A stretch of 20,858 bases of DNA from CAZXMB01 sp964641715 (GCA_964641715.1 CAZXMB010000035.1:1-20858); one strand, 5' to 3'. Shown: positions 1-7,498, counted from the stretch's first letter. Notes: generated by a model from the sequence alone, not told the origin. Numbers and translations are program-made.

Positions 1-376
1 CATAAACGATGATAAGGGAGGCCGGGATAATTGCAGTCGCCGCTTTGGCATCGTTACCAGTAAAACCAAGGCGATCTGCATTTCCTTTAGATCGGGCTGC
101 TACTAATGGAGAGGTCTTTTTCCAATGCTCAAGGTATTGTTCCCGTCCTTTTGTATCGTAAATTTCCTTAAGATAAGAGACTGACCAAAAAATGAGTCCG
201 CCGGTAGCAATATTCCAGCGGGTTTCCATGGGAACTTTTTCCAAATAGTCTTCGATGGATTGCCCCATGGCCTCTTTCGGATGGATCAACAAAGAACCAA
301 AAGCATATCCACCTACTCCAACCGCTACCCCTTTTAGAAACACTCTTCGACTCGTAGAATGAATTTTGGTATTCAT
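1..376 (-). CDS. Tat-exported protein of unknown function, N-terminal part (runs off the window)
   Basis: An open minus-strand frame runs from ATG at 376 to the window edge, giving about 125 residues without a stop. The start is supported by an AAGGAGAG ribosome binding site just upstream. Residues 9-16 read SRRVFLKG, an almost ideal twin-arginine motif, and are followed by a Gly/Val/Ala-rich hydrophobic stretch (GVAVGVGGYAFGSLL). The protein is therefore probably exported folded through the Tat system, perhaps with a cofactor. The mature part seen here (for example YLEKVPMETRWNIATGGLIF) does not match a family I can name. The gene is divergent from the TolB/TPR gene at 531, and the 154-bp gap holds that gene's promoter and palindrome, so shared control is possible but not shown. 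Confidence 0.75.
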   Translation of the reverse strand, partial: MNTKIHSTSRRVFLKGVAVGVGGYAFGSLLIHPKEAMGQSIEDYLEKVPMETRWNIATGGLIFWSVSYLKEIYDTKGREQYLEHWKKTSPLVAARSKGNADRLGFTGNDAKAATAIIPASLIIVY

Positions 377-410
377 AGATTCTCTCCTTTTCATTGAAAT
401 AGTTTTTGGG

Positions 411-460
411 TTGAATTTATATTCGCATTTGATAAAATATCTGACGGTACGTACCATCAG
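411..460 (+). promoter_or_regulatory. Promoter plus 20-bp palindromic operator of the first TolB/TPR gene
   Basis: A -35 TTGAAT (411-416) and a -10 TAAAAT (433-438) are separated by 16 nt. Three bases on, 441-460 reads CTGACGGTACGTACCATCAG, a palindrome with a single mismatched pair. It would cover the transcription start. The same arrangement recurs before the paralogous gene at 4383. A repressor operator overlapping the start site is the simplest reading; a hairpin at the 5' end of the mRNA is the alternative. Confidence 0.6.
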
Positions 461-530
461 AAAATTTTCAATTATCCCTGGTTTTAATGAAATCTCTTAT
501 CTTTTCAATGAGATTTGAGGGGATAAAATA

Positions 531-2519
531 ATGGTAGAAAATGCCAAATACCCCATAAGAATCGACCTGAATGAATTCAAGTTCCATATCGAAATTAAAA
601 ACAAAATCACACTAACCCTTCAATTCAACTCATCATCTCGAAGGTTTTATCTCTCAGTGATTGCCCTTGTCGTTAGCGAGATGAAAACACTGGGAAAAAT
701 CACCTCTATCCCCCTGGGAGAACATCTCGATCTGCTTGCTTTACTTAACGAATCGGTTGGTGGTTCAGCCGGATCTTCAGATAAGGAGAATTTGCTGCCA
801 AGGATATACAGGAAATGGCAACACGCCCTCCCAGACCTGGAGGAGGCACCCCTTTTCAAGGTCCTTGGAAGGAAAAAAGAATATGATGAAGAGATTGGTA
901 AAACCTATCAGTTTACCGAAGCAGAAAAAGATAATTGGGCAAACCTCTTTGAGTACAAAGGAAGTGAAGAGAATGTCAGGCTTAAATTTGCGATAGACAG
1001 GATAGGAGCAACTTTAGATGATGTTGTCATTGTATATGAGGACACATTAAACGCTGATGCATGGGAAAGGTTTATCTCAAGTCTCAAAAAGAAGGAGGAA
1101 GAAAAACCGAAGGCAGAACCAATCAGTCCTGTTTCAGAAGAACCAGAAGTTCCAGTCCCTCAGAGGGAAGAAAGGAAGATACACCGACCAAGCCGATATC
1201 GCTGGGTAGCCCTCATTGTTGCGATTATAGTAGTTCTGGGAGCCATCACATTAGCAATCTGGAAAGCCTATTGGGGCCCTTACAGAAATATGATCGCTTC
1301 TCCAGAGAAGATGGTCTATCCCCTACCCGACCAACCATCCATTGCCGTGCTTCCATTTGTTAACATGAGTGGCGATCCAAAGCAGGAGTTCTTCTGCGAT
1401 GGGATCACCGAGTCCATCATCAATGCCCTTTCCAAAGTGCCAAGACTGTTCGTGATTGCACGGAATTCTACCTTCACTTACAAGGGAAAACCGGTGAAAA
1501 TTAAGCAGGTGAGCGAAGAGCTGGGTGTCCGTTATGTTCTGGAAGGAAGTGTTCAGAGGTCGGACGACCGCATACGGATCACAGCCCAGTTGATCGATAC
1601 CCTCACAGGCCACCACATTTGGGCAGAGCGTTACGATCGTGATTTGAGAGACATATTTATACTGCAGGATGAGATCACCGTGAATATTTTGACAGCCACT
1701 CAAGTGAAATTAACAACAGGGGAACTCTCTTTAGGAAGCGGGAAACATTATAGTGGGAAGAAAGGCCTCGATTGCTATTTGAAGATATTGGAAGGGAGTG
1801 GTTACATCGAACGTCAAAATATCGAGAGCAATAACTTGGCTCGTCAGATAGCAGAGGAAGTGATTGCCATGTGTCCAGATATTCCAATGGCTTATCAGCT
1901 CATAGCCTGGGTGCACGTGATTGATTATTGGCTCGGCACTACTAATTCTCCTCAGGAATCTACCGAGAAAGGTATCAAAGCGATCAAAAAAGCAATTGCA
2001 CTGGATGATACTCTTGCCGAGGCCCACGCAATTTTGAGTCATCTCTATACCCAAAAAAGAGAATATGATAAGTCGATTATCGAGGGGAAAAGAGCGGTGG
2101 CCCTTAATCCTAATTCAGCAACTGCCATTGCCTTTTATGCCGTAAGCCTACAATTCGCATGTAGACCTGAAGAAGCCATCCCATTCTTCCAAAAAGCAAT
2201 TCGACTCAACCCCTACGGCCCACTCTTTTATTATCGTAACCTCGGTGGTGTCTTCTGGATGACGGGGCGGTATGAGGAGGCGGTTTCGGCATTTAAGAAA
2301 GTGATTCAGCGTTCACCCGATCATATCACTGTTCATCTTGGGTTGGCGGCTACATACATCATGATGGGCCGTGAGCAGGAGGCCCGTGCTGAAGCGGCAG
2401 AAGTCCTCAGGATCGATCCCAACTTCTCACTGGATCGCTTTGCAAAGGTATACCCATATAAGGACCAATCCGTAACAGATAATCTGATTAACGCCTGCCG
2501 CAAAGCGGGGCTGAAATGA
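531..2519 (+). CDS. Single-pass membrane protein: unknown N-terminal domain, TolB-like (FlgO-type) domain and TPR repeats
   Basis: The protein has 662 residues. Residues 1-185 form a domain I do not recognise, with no visible cyclase or winged-helix motif. A charged, proline-rich linker (186-222) leads to one membrane helix at about 225-244 preceded by RPSRYR, so the N-terminus should be cytoplasmic and the rest periplasmic. Residues 267-395 are the TolB-like domain often found with class III adenylate cyclases and CadC-type regulators: PSIAVLPFVNMSGDPKQEFF, then ELGVRYVLEGSV, AQLIDTLTGHHIWAERYDRD and ILQDEIT. TPR-type helices fill about 430-640 (EYDKSIIEGKRAVALNPNS, PEEAIPFFQKAIRLNPYGP, YEEAVSAFKKVIQRSPD). 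The architecture suggests a transmembrane sensor or assembly protein; the signal and partner are unknown. A frameshifted paralogue lies at 4383-6360. Confidence 0.85.
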   Translation: MVENAKYPIRIDLNEFKFHIEIKNKITLTLQFNSSSRRFYLSVIALVVSEMKTLGKITSIPLGEHLDLLALLNESVGGSAGSSDKENLLPRIYRKWQHALPDLEEAPLFKVLGRKKEYDEEIGKTYQFTEAEKDNWANLFEYKGSEENVRLKFAIDRIGATLDDVVIVYEDTLNADAWERFISSLKKKEEEKPKAEPISPVSEEPEVPVPQREERKIHRPSRYRWVALIVAIIVVLGAITLAIWKAYWGPYRNMIASPEKMVYPLPDQPSIAVLPFVNMSGDPKQEFFCDGITESIINALSKVPRLFVIARNSTFTYKGKPVKIKQVSEELGVRYVLEGSVQRSDDRIRITAQLIDTLTGHHIWAERYDRDLRDIFILQDEITVNILTATQVKLTTGELSLGSGKHYSGKKGLDCYLKILEGSGYIERQNIESNNLARQIAEEVIAMCPDIPMAYQLIAWVHVIDYWLGTTNSPQESTEKGIKAIKKAIALDDTLAEAHAILSHLYTQKREYDKSIIEGKRAVALNPNSATAIAFYAVSLQFACRPEEAIPFFQKAIRLNPYGPLFYYRNLGGVFWMTGRYEEAVSAFKKVIQRSPDHITVHLGLAATYIMMGREQEARAEAAEVLRIDPNFSLDRFAKVYPYKDQSVTDNLINACRKAGLK

Positions 2520-2522
2520 GAG

Positions 2523-2692
2523 ATGCATGTACTCCCTCAGTTATGAGTTCAACTAATACAAAAGTACCCTTATCCCCCTCTTTGGAAAAGAGGGGGAAGG
2601 GGAGATTTTCTCAGCATAATTTTAAAATCCCCCTTTATCCCCCTTTGCCAAAGGGGGATAAAATACCCGAAACTGAGGGATTGCGGATGCAT
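2523..2692. repeat. 170-bp inverted-repeat-bounded element with two GC-rich hairpins (MITE/REP-like)
   Basis: The ends pair: ATGCAT at 2523-2528 and 2687-2692, and TCCCTCAGTT (2533-2542) with AACTGAGGGA (2671-2680). Inside are two strong hairpins. One has an 11-bp stem TCCCCCTCTTT/AAAGAGGGGGA at 2573-2597. The other has a 12-bp stem TATCCCCCTTTG/CAAAGGGGGATA at 2636-2660 with a one-base centre. There is no transposase; the short frame across it is a by-product. It sits between the stop of the TolB/TPR gene and the promoter of the toxin-antitoxin pair, and its hairpins could also end transcription from the left. It resembles a non-autonomous dispersed repeat, but copy number cannot be judged here. 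Confidence 0.65.
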
Positions 2693-2743
2693 TGTATCAA
2701 ACATTGACAGATACCATTGGTTGTGATACAATTTGTATCACAA
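2692..2743 (+). promoter_or_regulatory. Promoter and operator of the toxin-antitoxin pair
   Basis: TTGACA (2704-2709), a 17-nt spacer and TACAAT (2727-2732) form a near-consensus sigma-70 promoter. The perfect inverted repeat TTGTGATACAA (2721-2731) / TTGTATCACAA (2733-2743), with one central base, overlaps the -10. A further half-site TTGTATCAA lies at 2692-2700, just before the -35. This is the layout expected for repression by the RHH antitoxin or the antitoxin-toxin complex. Confidence 0.8.
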
Positions 2744-2767
2744 ATAATCGAAAAGAGGTGATGAGTG

Positions 2768-3019
2768 ATGCCTCTCAGTGTACGTCTCGATAAAAAGACT
2801 GAATCGTTGCTCGAACAGACGGCCTCAACACTAAAGACCAGCAAAGCGGAAGTCATCAAGCAATCGCTTTCGGATTACTGTGCCCGGGTTCTCACAGAGA
2901 GACGGAAACGACCTTACGATCTCATTAAGGACTTGATAGGGAAAGGTGGAAGCGGTAAAGGTGACCTTGCCGTAAGAAGCGAGGAGATTATGAGAAAAAG
3001 GTTCGGGAGAAAAATTTGA
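2768..3019 (+). CDS. Ribbon-helix-helix antitoxin, VapB type
   Basis: This is an 83-residue protein. The N-terminal PLSVRLDKKTESLLEQTAST is the beta-strand/helix pattern of a ribbon-helix-helix DNA-binding domain (MetJ/Arc/CopG type), with a second helix about KAEVIKQSLSDYCARVL. The C-terminal half is basic and Gly-rich and is the likely toxin-binding tail. I chose ATG at 2768 because AAGAGGTG (2753-2760) is seven bases upstream; an in-frame GTG at 2765 would add one residue but is too close to it. It overlaps the PIN toxin gene by 4 nt, so the two are translationally coupled. It should neutralise the toxin and repress its own promoter at the palindrome 2721-2743. Which antitoxin subfamily it belongs to is uncertain. 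Confidence 0.85.
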   Translation: MPLSVRLDKKTESLLEQTASTLKTSKAEVIKQSLSDYCARVLTERRKRPYDLIKDLIGKGGSGKGDLAVRSEEIMRKRFGRKI

Positions 3020-3435
3020 TTCTTATTGATACGGGCCCTATCGTGGCTTTTTTTGATAAGGATGATCGGTATCACGCCCTCTGCATCGAGATCCTCAAAG
3101 AGATAAGAGAGCCCCTTATTACGACATGGCCTATTCTTACAGAATCCTTCTACTTATTGAACTTTTCGTGGGAAGTTCAGGATAGTTTCTGGCTCTTTAT
3201 TCAGAGAGGAGGAATCGAAATTTATCCCTTAGAAAAAGGCCTTCTTATCCGTTGTCATGAGTTGATGAAACAATATCGCGACTTACCGATGGATTTAGCC
3301 GATGCAACCTTGGTGGCAGTTGCAGAAATTCTTGAGGTCCCAAGAATATTTACCCTTGATCATAAAGATTTTTCTATTTATCGGTTTAAACAGAAAAGAA
3401 GATTTACACTCATCCCCGCCAAATTGCAAGATTAG
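3016..3435 (+). CDS. vapC: PIN-domain ribonuclease toxin, VapC type
   Basis: The 139-residue length is typical of VapC toxins. The start is TTG in the TTGA overlap with the antitoxin stop. The acidic PIN residues are all visible: D5 in ILIDTGPIVAFFDKDD, E43 in ILTESFYLL, D93 and D96 in DLPMDLADATLVA, and D115 in FTLDHKDFSIY. The Mg2+-binding site therefore looks intact and the protein is predicted to be an active RNA endonuclease. Known VapC enzymes cut initiator tRNA, other tRNAs or the 23S sarcin-ricin loop; the target here cannot be read from sequence. Context (an upstream RHH gene and an autoregulatory operator) supports a type II toxin-antitoxin module. Confidence 0.9.
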   Translation: MILIDTGPIVAFFDKDDRYHALCIEILKEIREPLITTWPILTESFYLLNFSWEVQDSFWLFIQRGGIEIYPLEKGLLIRCHELMKQYRDLPMDLADATLVAVAEILEVPRIFTLDHKDFSIYRFKQKRRFTLIPAKLQD

Positions 3436-3617
3436 TTCTTTCTTTATCGGGGTGCCTTATCAGCTTACCTTTCTTCCATCCTTTAAAACGAACAGAGGAA
3501 AATCTAATCAAGGCAAGAAAAAGCAAATACCGTATTTCCGATGTCTGACCCCGGCCTCCTTTTCGGGGTTAAATATTTAATAAATGGTTTAACGACTGTT
3601 TAGGAATAAGAATTCCC

Positions 3618-4052
3618 TCATTTTCTGGTGAGGGTCACTCTGATCCTCTCACCACCATCAATTATTATCTGATTACCATTCTCGCTGATTTGGCCCTTGC
3701 AGTCTAAATCATTGCCCCAGCCAAAACGTACTTGAACCTTCTTAAACCCGTTTTTATCGAGTTCACCTGTTATTGATATATCACCTTTTGGCACCCAGAT
3801 AGTTCCAATCATTCTTACTCCTACAAAAGAACCATCCTGTTGTGTTATCTTCAAAATGTCTGTAAGGTTACCATACCTTTGTTGGAAGGCTCCAAGGTTT
3901 TCATATAGAGCATCCCATTCCCCATTTAAGTCACAAACCACCTCACCATTTGGGAGTGTGATGGTTTTCTTTGAACCTTGACTATAAAGTGTAGATACAA
4001 AAATTATTAAGCCAATGGAGCATATCAGCACCAAGAAAATTTTCTTTACCAT
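3618..4052 (-). CDS. Small secreted protein of unknown function
   Basis: The protein has 144 residues. MVKKIFLVLICSIGLIIFVSTLYSQGS is a clear Sec signal peptide, with likely cleavage near residues 25-26 and no lipobox. The start has a strong AAAGGAGGT ribosome binding site. The mature part is about 118 residues, rich in beta-type sequence and Gly (LNGEWDALYENLG, GVRMIGTIWVPKGDISITGE, ENGNQIIIDGGERIRVTLTR). This looks like a small beta-barrel or sandwich periplasmic protein, but I do not recognise the family. It stands alone, divergent from the second TolB/TPR gene and convergent with the toxin gene. No Cys pair or metal motif stands out beyond two cysteines (VVCDL and LDCKG). Confidence 0.7.
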   Translation of the reverse strand: MVKKIFLVLICSIGLIIFVSTLYSQGSKKTITLPNGEVVCDLNGEWDALYENLGAFQQRYGNLTDILKITQQDGSFVGVRMIGTIWVPKGDISITGELDKNGFKKVQVRFGWGNDLDCKGQISENGNQIIIDGGERIRVTLTRK

Positions 4053-4100
4053 GGTTCACTACCTCCTTTAAGGTATAATCTGTTTGGATTTATCGAAGAC

Positions 4101-4148
4101 CAAAAGATAAAAAGCCTCCAAAAGGGGATCATGCCTTCCTGGAGGCTT
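4101..4148 (-). terminator. Rho-independent terminator-like hairpin in the minus direction (orphan, or leader attenuator)
   Basis: AAGCCTCCA (4112-4120) and TGGAGGCTT (4140-4148) form a 9-bp stem with a 19-nt loop. Read on the minus strand the stem is followed by TTTTTATCTTTT, a good U-tract. No gene lies upstream on that strand: the next thing is the divergent promoter region. It therefore ends either an unannotated short transcript from about 4150-4260, or it is a leader attenuator of the secreted-protein gene that starts at 4052. Confidence 0.5.
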
Positions 4149-4263
4149 CATATCGGCATTTTCAGCAAATCCCTATTCATAATTTACCCATAAGATATCA
4201 AGATGTTGGAGATATCAAATTGGCATCTTTAGAGGTTTCCTTATCATGGTTTATATCCACGAA

Positions 4264-4313
4264 TTGAATTAATTTTCGCATTTGATATAATAACTCACGG
4301 TTCGAACCATCAG
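4264..4313 (+). promoter_or_regulatory. Promoter plus palindromic operator of the second TolB/TPR gene
   Basis: TTGAAT (4264-4269), a 16-nt spacer and TATAAT (4286-4291) are followed two bases later by CTCACGGTTCGAACCATCAG (4294-4313). This matches the arrangement at 411-460, with 17 of 20 palindrome bases shared. The central pair of changes (positions 9 and 12) keeps the dyad. The flanking leader (for example CCCTTATCTTTT against CTCTTATCTTTT) is also related. Confidence 0.65.
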
Positions 4314-4382
4314 ATTATTTTGAATTATCTCTAACCCTATAAAATCCCTTATCTTTTAAATTAGGTCAGCAGGACTGAAGAA

Positions 4383-6360
4383 ATGGTTAGAAATGCTAAG
4401 CAGCAAATAATAATCGACCTGAATCAGTTCAAGCTCCATATTGACCTCCGAAACAAAATTGCATTGACCCTTCATTTCAACTCGCCATCGCGAAGGTTTT
4501 ACCTCTCTTTAATCGCTTTTGTCGTTAACGAGATGAAAAAAAGAGAGAAAATCATCCCCATCCCCCTGGAAGAACGCCTCGATCTGCTTGCCTTACTTAA
4601 CGAATCAATTGGAGGTTCAGCCGGATCATCAGAAAAGGAGAATTTGCTGCCAAGGATTTATAGAAAATGGAAATATGCTCTCCCCAACCTGGAAGACGCC
4701 CCGCTGTTCAAAGTCCTCGGGAGGAGAAAAGAATACGATGAGGGGATTGGCAAAACTTATCAATTTACAGAAGCAGAAAAAGATAATTGGGCAAATCTCT
4801 TTGAGTACAAAGGCAGTGAAGAGAATGTCAGGCTTAAATTTGCAATAGACAGGATAGGAGCAACTTTAGATGATGTGGTTATTGTATATGAGGACACATT
4901 AAACGCTGATGCATGGGGAAGGTTTACTGCAAGTCTCAAAGAGAAAAAGGAAGAAAAACCTGAAACAGAATCTATTGATCGCGTTCTTAAAGAACCTGAA
5001 GCTCTGGTATCTCTATCCAGGAAATGGAAGATCCCCTGGCTAAGCCGATATCGTTGGGTAGCCCTCATTGTCGCGATCATAGTAGTTCTGGGAGCTATCA
5101 CGTTAGCAATCTGGAAAGCCTATTTGAAACCTCCTCCAGTCAAGGTTGCTTCTGTTGAGAAGATGGCGTTTCCCCTTCCTGATATGCCGTCCATTGCCGT
5201 GCTCCCGTTTATCAACATGAGCAACGATCCAAAGCAGGAGTTCTTCAGCGATGGTATGACCGAGGAAATCATCACCGTTCTTTCCAAGAGTCCATACCTT
5301 TTTGTGATTGCGCGCAATTCAACGTTGATATACAAAGGGAAGCCCGTGAAGGTCAACCAGGTCGCCGAGGAACTTGGAGTCCGCTATGTGCTGGAGGGAA
5401 GTGTCCGTCGTTCAGGAGGGAAGGTCCGCATCTCTGCACAACTTGTCGATGCAATTAAGGGCCATCACATTTGGGCTGAACGATATGATCGCAACATCAA
5501 GGAGATCTTTGCCCTGCAGGACGAGATCACCATGAAGATCATGAGAGCACTGCACGTCAAGTTGCATAGAGAGAAATTTGGAGAGACGGGAAGAGGCACG
5601 AACAACGTGGAGGCTTTTCTGAAAAACATGGAGGCCTATGAACATCTTTTTCACTACACGAAAGAACACACTGCCCTGGCCCGGAAGCTCTTCGAGGAAG
5701 CCATTCTCCTTGACCCCAATTATGCCAAGGCGTACGCATGCTTGGGCAACATGCACTTACGTGAAGTGCGGCTCGGCACAAGCAAATCCCCGAAGGAGTC
5801 GCTGGAAAGGGCCATCGAGTTAGGGGAGAAGGCCCTAACCCTGGATGATACGGACGCGGCAGTCCATTCAAAAGTGGCCTATATCTTTTCGATGACGGGG
5901 GCAGTTTGATAAGGCGGCTTTTCATGCAGAGCGTGCTTTGGCCCTCGATCCGAATTCGCCTGAGGTCCTTCTCCTTTCAGCCATCGTTTTTTACTGTTCG
6001 GGAAGGCCGGAGGAGTCGATTCCGCTATTTGAAAAGGGCTTCCGTCTGGATCCGTTCGCCCCGGGTATGTACTTCGCTGCATCGAGTGTAGCCTACCACA
6101 TGATTGGTCGTTATGATGAAGCTGTAGAACAGGCGAGAAAAGCAGTCAAGCAAGACCCCAAGAGTCAGCTTACCCAAATCGCCCTCACTGCCGCATGTAT
6201 CCTAACAGGGCGAGATAAGAAGGCACGCACCGCAGCCGCAGAGGTTCTAAAGATCAATCCCAAGTTCTCCCTCGATCAGTATGCCCAAACACTCCCGTAT
6301 AAGGATAAGTCTCAAATCGATCGCATCATCAACGCCCTGCGCAAGGCGGGGCTGAAATGA
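4383..6360 (+). pseudogene. Second TolB-like/TPR membrane protein, frameshifted in a G5 run
   Basis: A paralogue of the gene at 531 with the same order: unknown N-terminal domain (about 1-185), membrane helix (about 225-244 after WLSRYR), TolB-like domain (PSIAVLPFINMSNDPKQEFF ... ELGVRYVLEGSVRRSGG ... HHIWAERYDRN) and TPRs. The first frame stops at 5907-5909 after SMTGAV, 508 residues. Removing one G from GGGGG at 5897-5901 restores GQFDKAAFHAERALALDPNS and continues in the frame that ends at 6360 with ALRKAGLK. That matches CRKAGLK at the end of the first copy and would give about 658 residues against 662. The break loses the C-terminal TPRs. It may be a real pseudogene, a slip-prone phase-variable tract, or a sequencing error. 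No slippery heptamer for programmed frameshifting is obvious. Confidence 0.8.
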
Positions 6361-6385
6361 GAGAAAGCATATTTACTGAGCTTTA

Positions 6386-7498
6386 TTAATTCTCCCCTTT
6401 CCTGATCACTGTGACGGCGGTGGCCTTGAAAGAGGCCTTCACTTCTTTCCCTTCCGCCAGCGATAACTCTTCCAAAGAATGATTCGTGATATAGGCGACA
6501 AGATCAAATCCACAATCGAGCTGAACCTTCTGATAAAATCCCAGAGGAGTAATCTTCAAAATCCTTCCGGGAATCACATTTCTGGCACTTGATCCCTCCT
6601 GGGAGGCTTGGGTCGAGAGGGTCACGTTTTCTGGACGAATGCATAGAACCACAGCGTCCCCTAAACGAGCATCTCCCACAGCCTCAATCTCTTTACCTTC
6701 GACGGAGACGACAAAGGTTCCCCCGTTTCGTTTAGTCACTCTCCCACTCAGAATTGTTTCCACTCCCACAAAGGAGGCCACAAACTCATCCATGGGTTGA
6801 TTCATCACCTCACCGGCGGAACCGATCTGAAGAATCTTTCCCTTATTCATCACTGCAATCCGATCTGAAAACCTGAGGGCCTCCATCCGGTCATGAGTGG
6901 CAAAGATTGTTGTTGTCCGAGTTTGACGAAGGATATGTTCCAGATCTTCGATCAAGGAATCATGGGTGGGAGGGTCAAGGGAGGCAAAGGGTTCATCGAG
7001 GAGAAGAATTTCGGGTTGAAGGGCAAAAGCTCTCGCAAGACTCGCCCTCTGGGCCTCTCCTCCTGAAAGGGTTTTTGCCGAACGGTCAATGAGATGGCTA
7101 ATTCCAAATCGCTCCAGTTGCTCTTTCACCTTATCATGAATTTCATTTCTCTTCGTTCCACGAATTTTCAAACCTGATGCGACATTGTTAAAGACCGTCG
7201 TATCAAATAGGAGAGGTTCCTGGAAGACCATCGCCACTTTCCTTCGATATTCCAAAATAGAATGATTGGCTTCGACCTTTTTCCCTCTGAAGAAGATCTC
7301 GCCCTCAAAGGGTCTTAATAGATAGGACAAGATTTGTAGGAGAGTCGTTTTCCCGGCTCCATTCGGTCCAATCAAAGAAAGAATTTCACCTTCACGAATG
7401 AAAAGAGACGGGATATTAAGTATCTTCAGTCCTCCCCTTCTAACCTCAAGATTTTTAACTTCTAAGATTGGGGGAGGTTCTTTCTCATCCATTTTCAT
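6386..7498 (-). CDS. tupC: Tungstate ABC transporter, ATP-binding protein with TOBE domain
   Basis: The protein has 370 residues. ATPase motifs are complete: Walker A GPNGAGKTT (44-52), Q-loop Q93, signature LSGGEAQ (144-150), Walker B ILLLDEP (164-170) and the H-loop H202. The C-terminal part from about 250 (LSGRVTKRNGGTFVVSVEGK ... VIPGRILKITPLGFYQKVQLDCG) is TOBE/MOP-like, the oxyanion-sensing domain of molybdate/tungstate-type ATPases. It is the last gene of the minus-strand operon regulator-tupA-tupB-tupC and would power import with the permease at 7627. The assignment to tungstate rather than molybdate comes from the binding protein. An in-frame ATG at codon 3 is an alternative start; no strong ribosome binding site is seen, possibly because a repeat array lies directly upstream. 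Confidence 0.88.
   Translation of the reverse strand: MKMDEKEPPPILEVKNLEVRRGGLKILNIPSLFIREGEILSLIGPNGAGKTTLLQILSYLLRPFEGEIFFRGKKVEANHSILEYRRKVAMVFQEPLLFDTTVFNNVASGLKIRGTKRNEIHDKVKEQLERFGISHLIDRSAKTLSGGEAQRASLARAFALQPEILLLDEPFASLDPPTHDSLIEDLEHILRQTRTTTIFATHDRMEALRFSDRIAVMNKGKILQIGSAGEVMNQPMDEFVASFVGVETILSGRVTKRNGGTFVVSVEGKEIEAVGDARLGDAVVLCIRPENVTLSTQASQEGSSARNVIPGRILKITPLGFYQKVQLDCGFDLVAYITNHSLEELSLAEGKEVKASFKATAVTVIRKGEN

Larger units (their letters stand above)
4053..4382. other. 330-bp intergenic region between the secreted-protein gene and the second TolB/TPR gene
   Basis: The region is AT-rich and contains no coding frame. From left to right it holds the ribosome binding site of the minus-strand secreted protein (about 4059-4067), a terminator-like hairpin (4101-4148), a 9-bp direct repeat AGATATCAA at 4193-4201 and 4210-4218, and the promoter with palindrome of the plus-strand gene (4264-4313). 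From 4314 to 4382 there is only an untranslated leader without a strong Shine-Dalgarno sequence. Confidence 0.6.

Noticed and set aside
2516..2707. Short plus-strand frame after the first TolB/TPR gene
   Set aside because: It lies almost wholly in the inverted-repeat element; the peptide is a translation of the hairpins and has no ribosome binding site of its own.
3548..3569. Possible terminator ACCCCG...CGGGGT after the toxin gene
   Set aside because: The stem is only 6 bp with a 10-nt loop and no T-tract on either strand, so I do not list it as a terminator.
4193..4218. Direct repeat AGATATCAA (17-bp spacing) as an operator
   Set aside because: Nine AT-rich bases twice in an AT-rich spacer can easily arise by chance, and it lies far from both promoters.
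6363..6388. Possible bidirectional terminator AAAGC...GCTTT between the second TolB/TPR gene and tupC
   Set aside because: A 5-bp AT-rich stem with an 11-nt loop is too weak to call, although some terminator should exist at this convergent junction.
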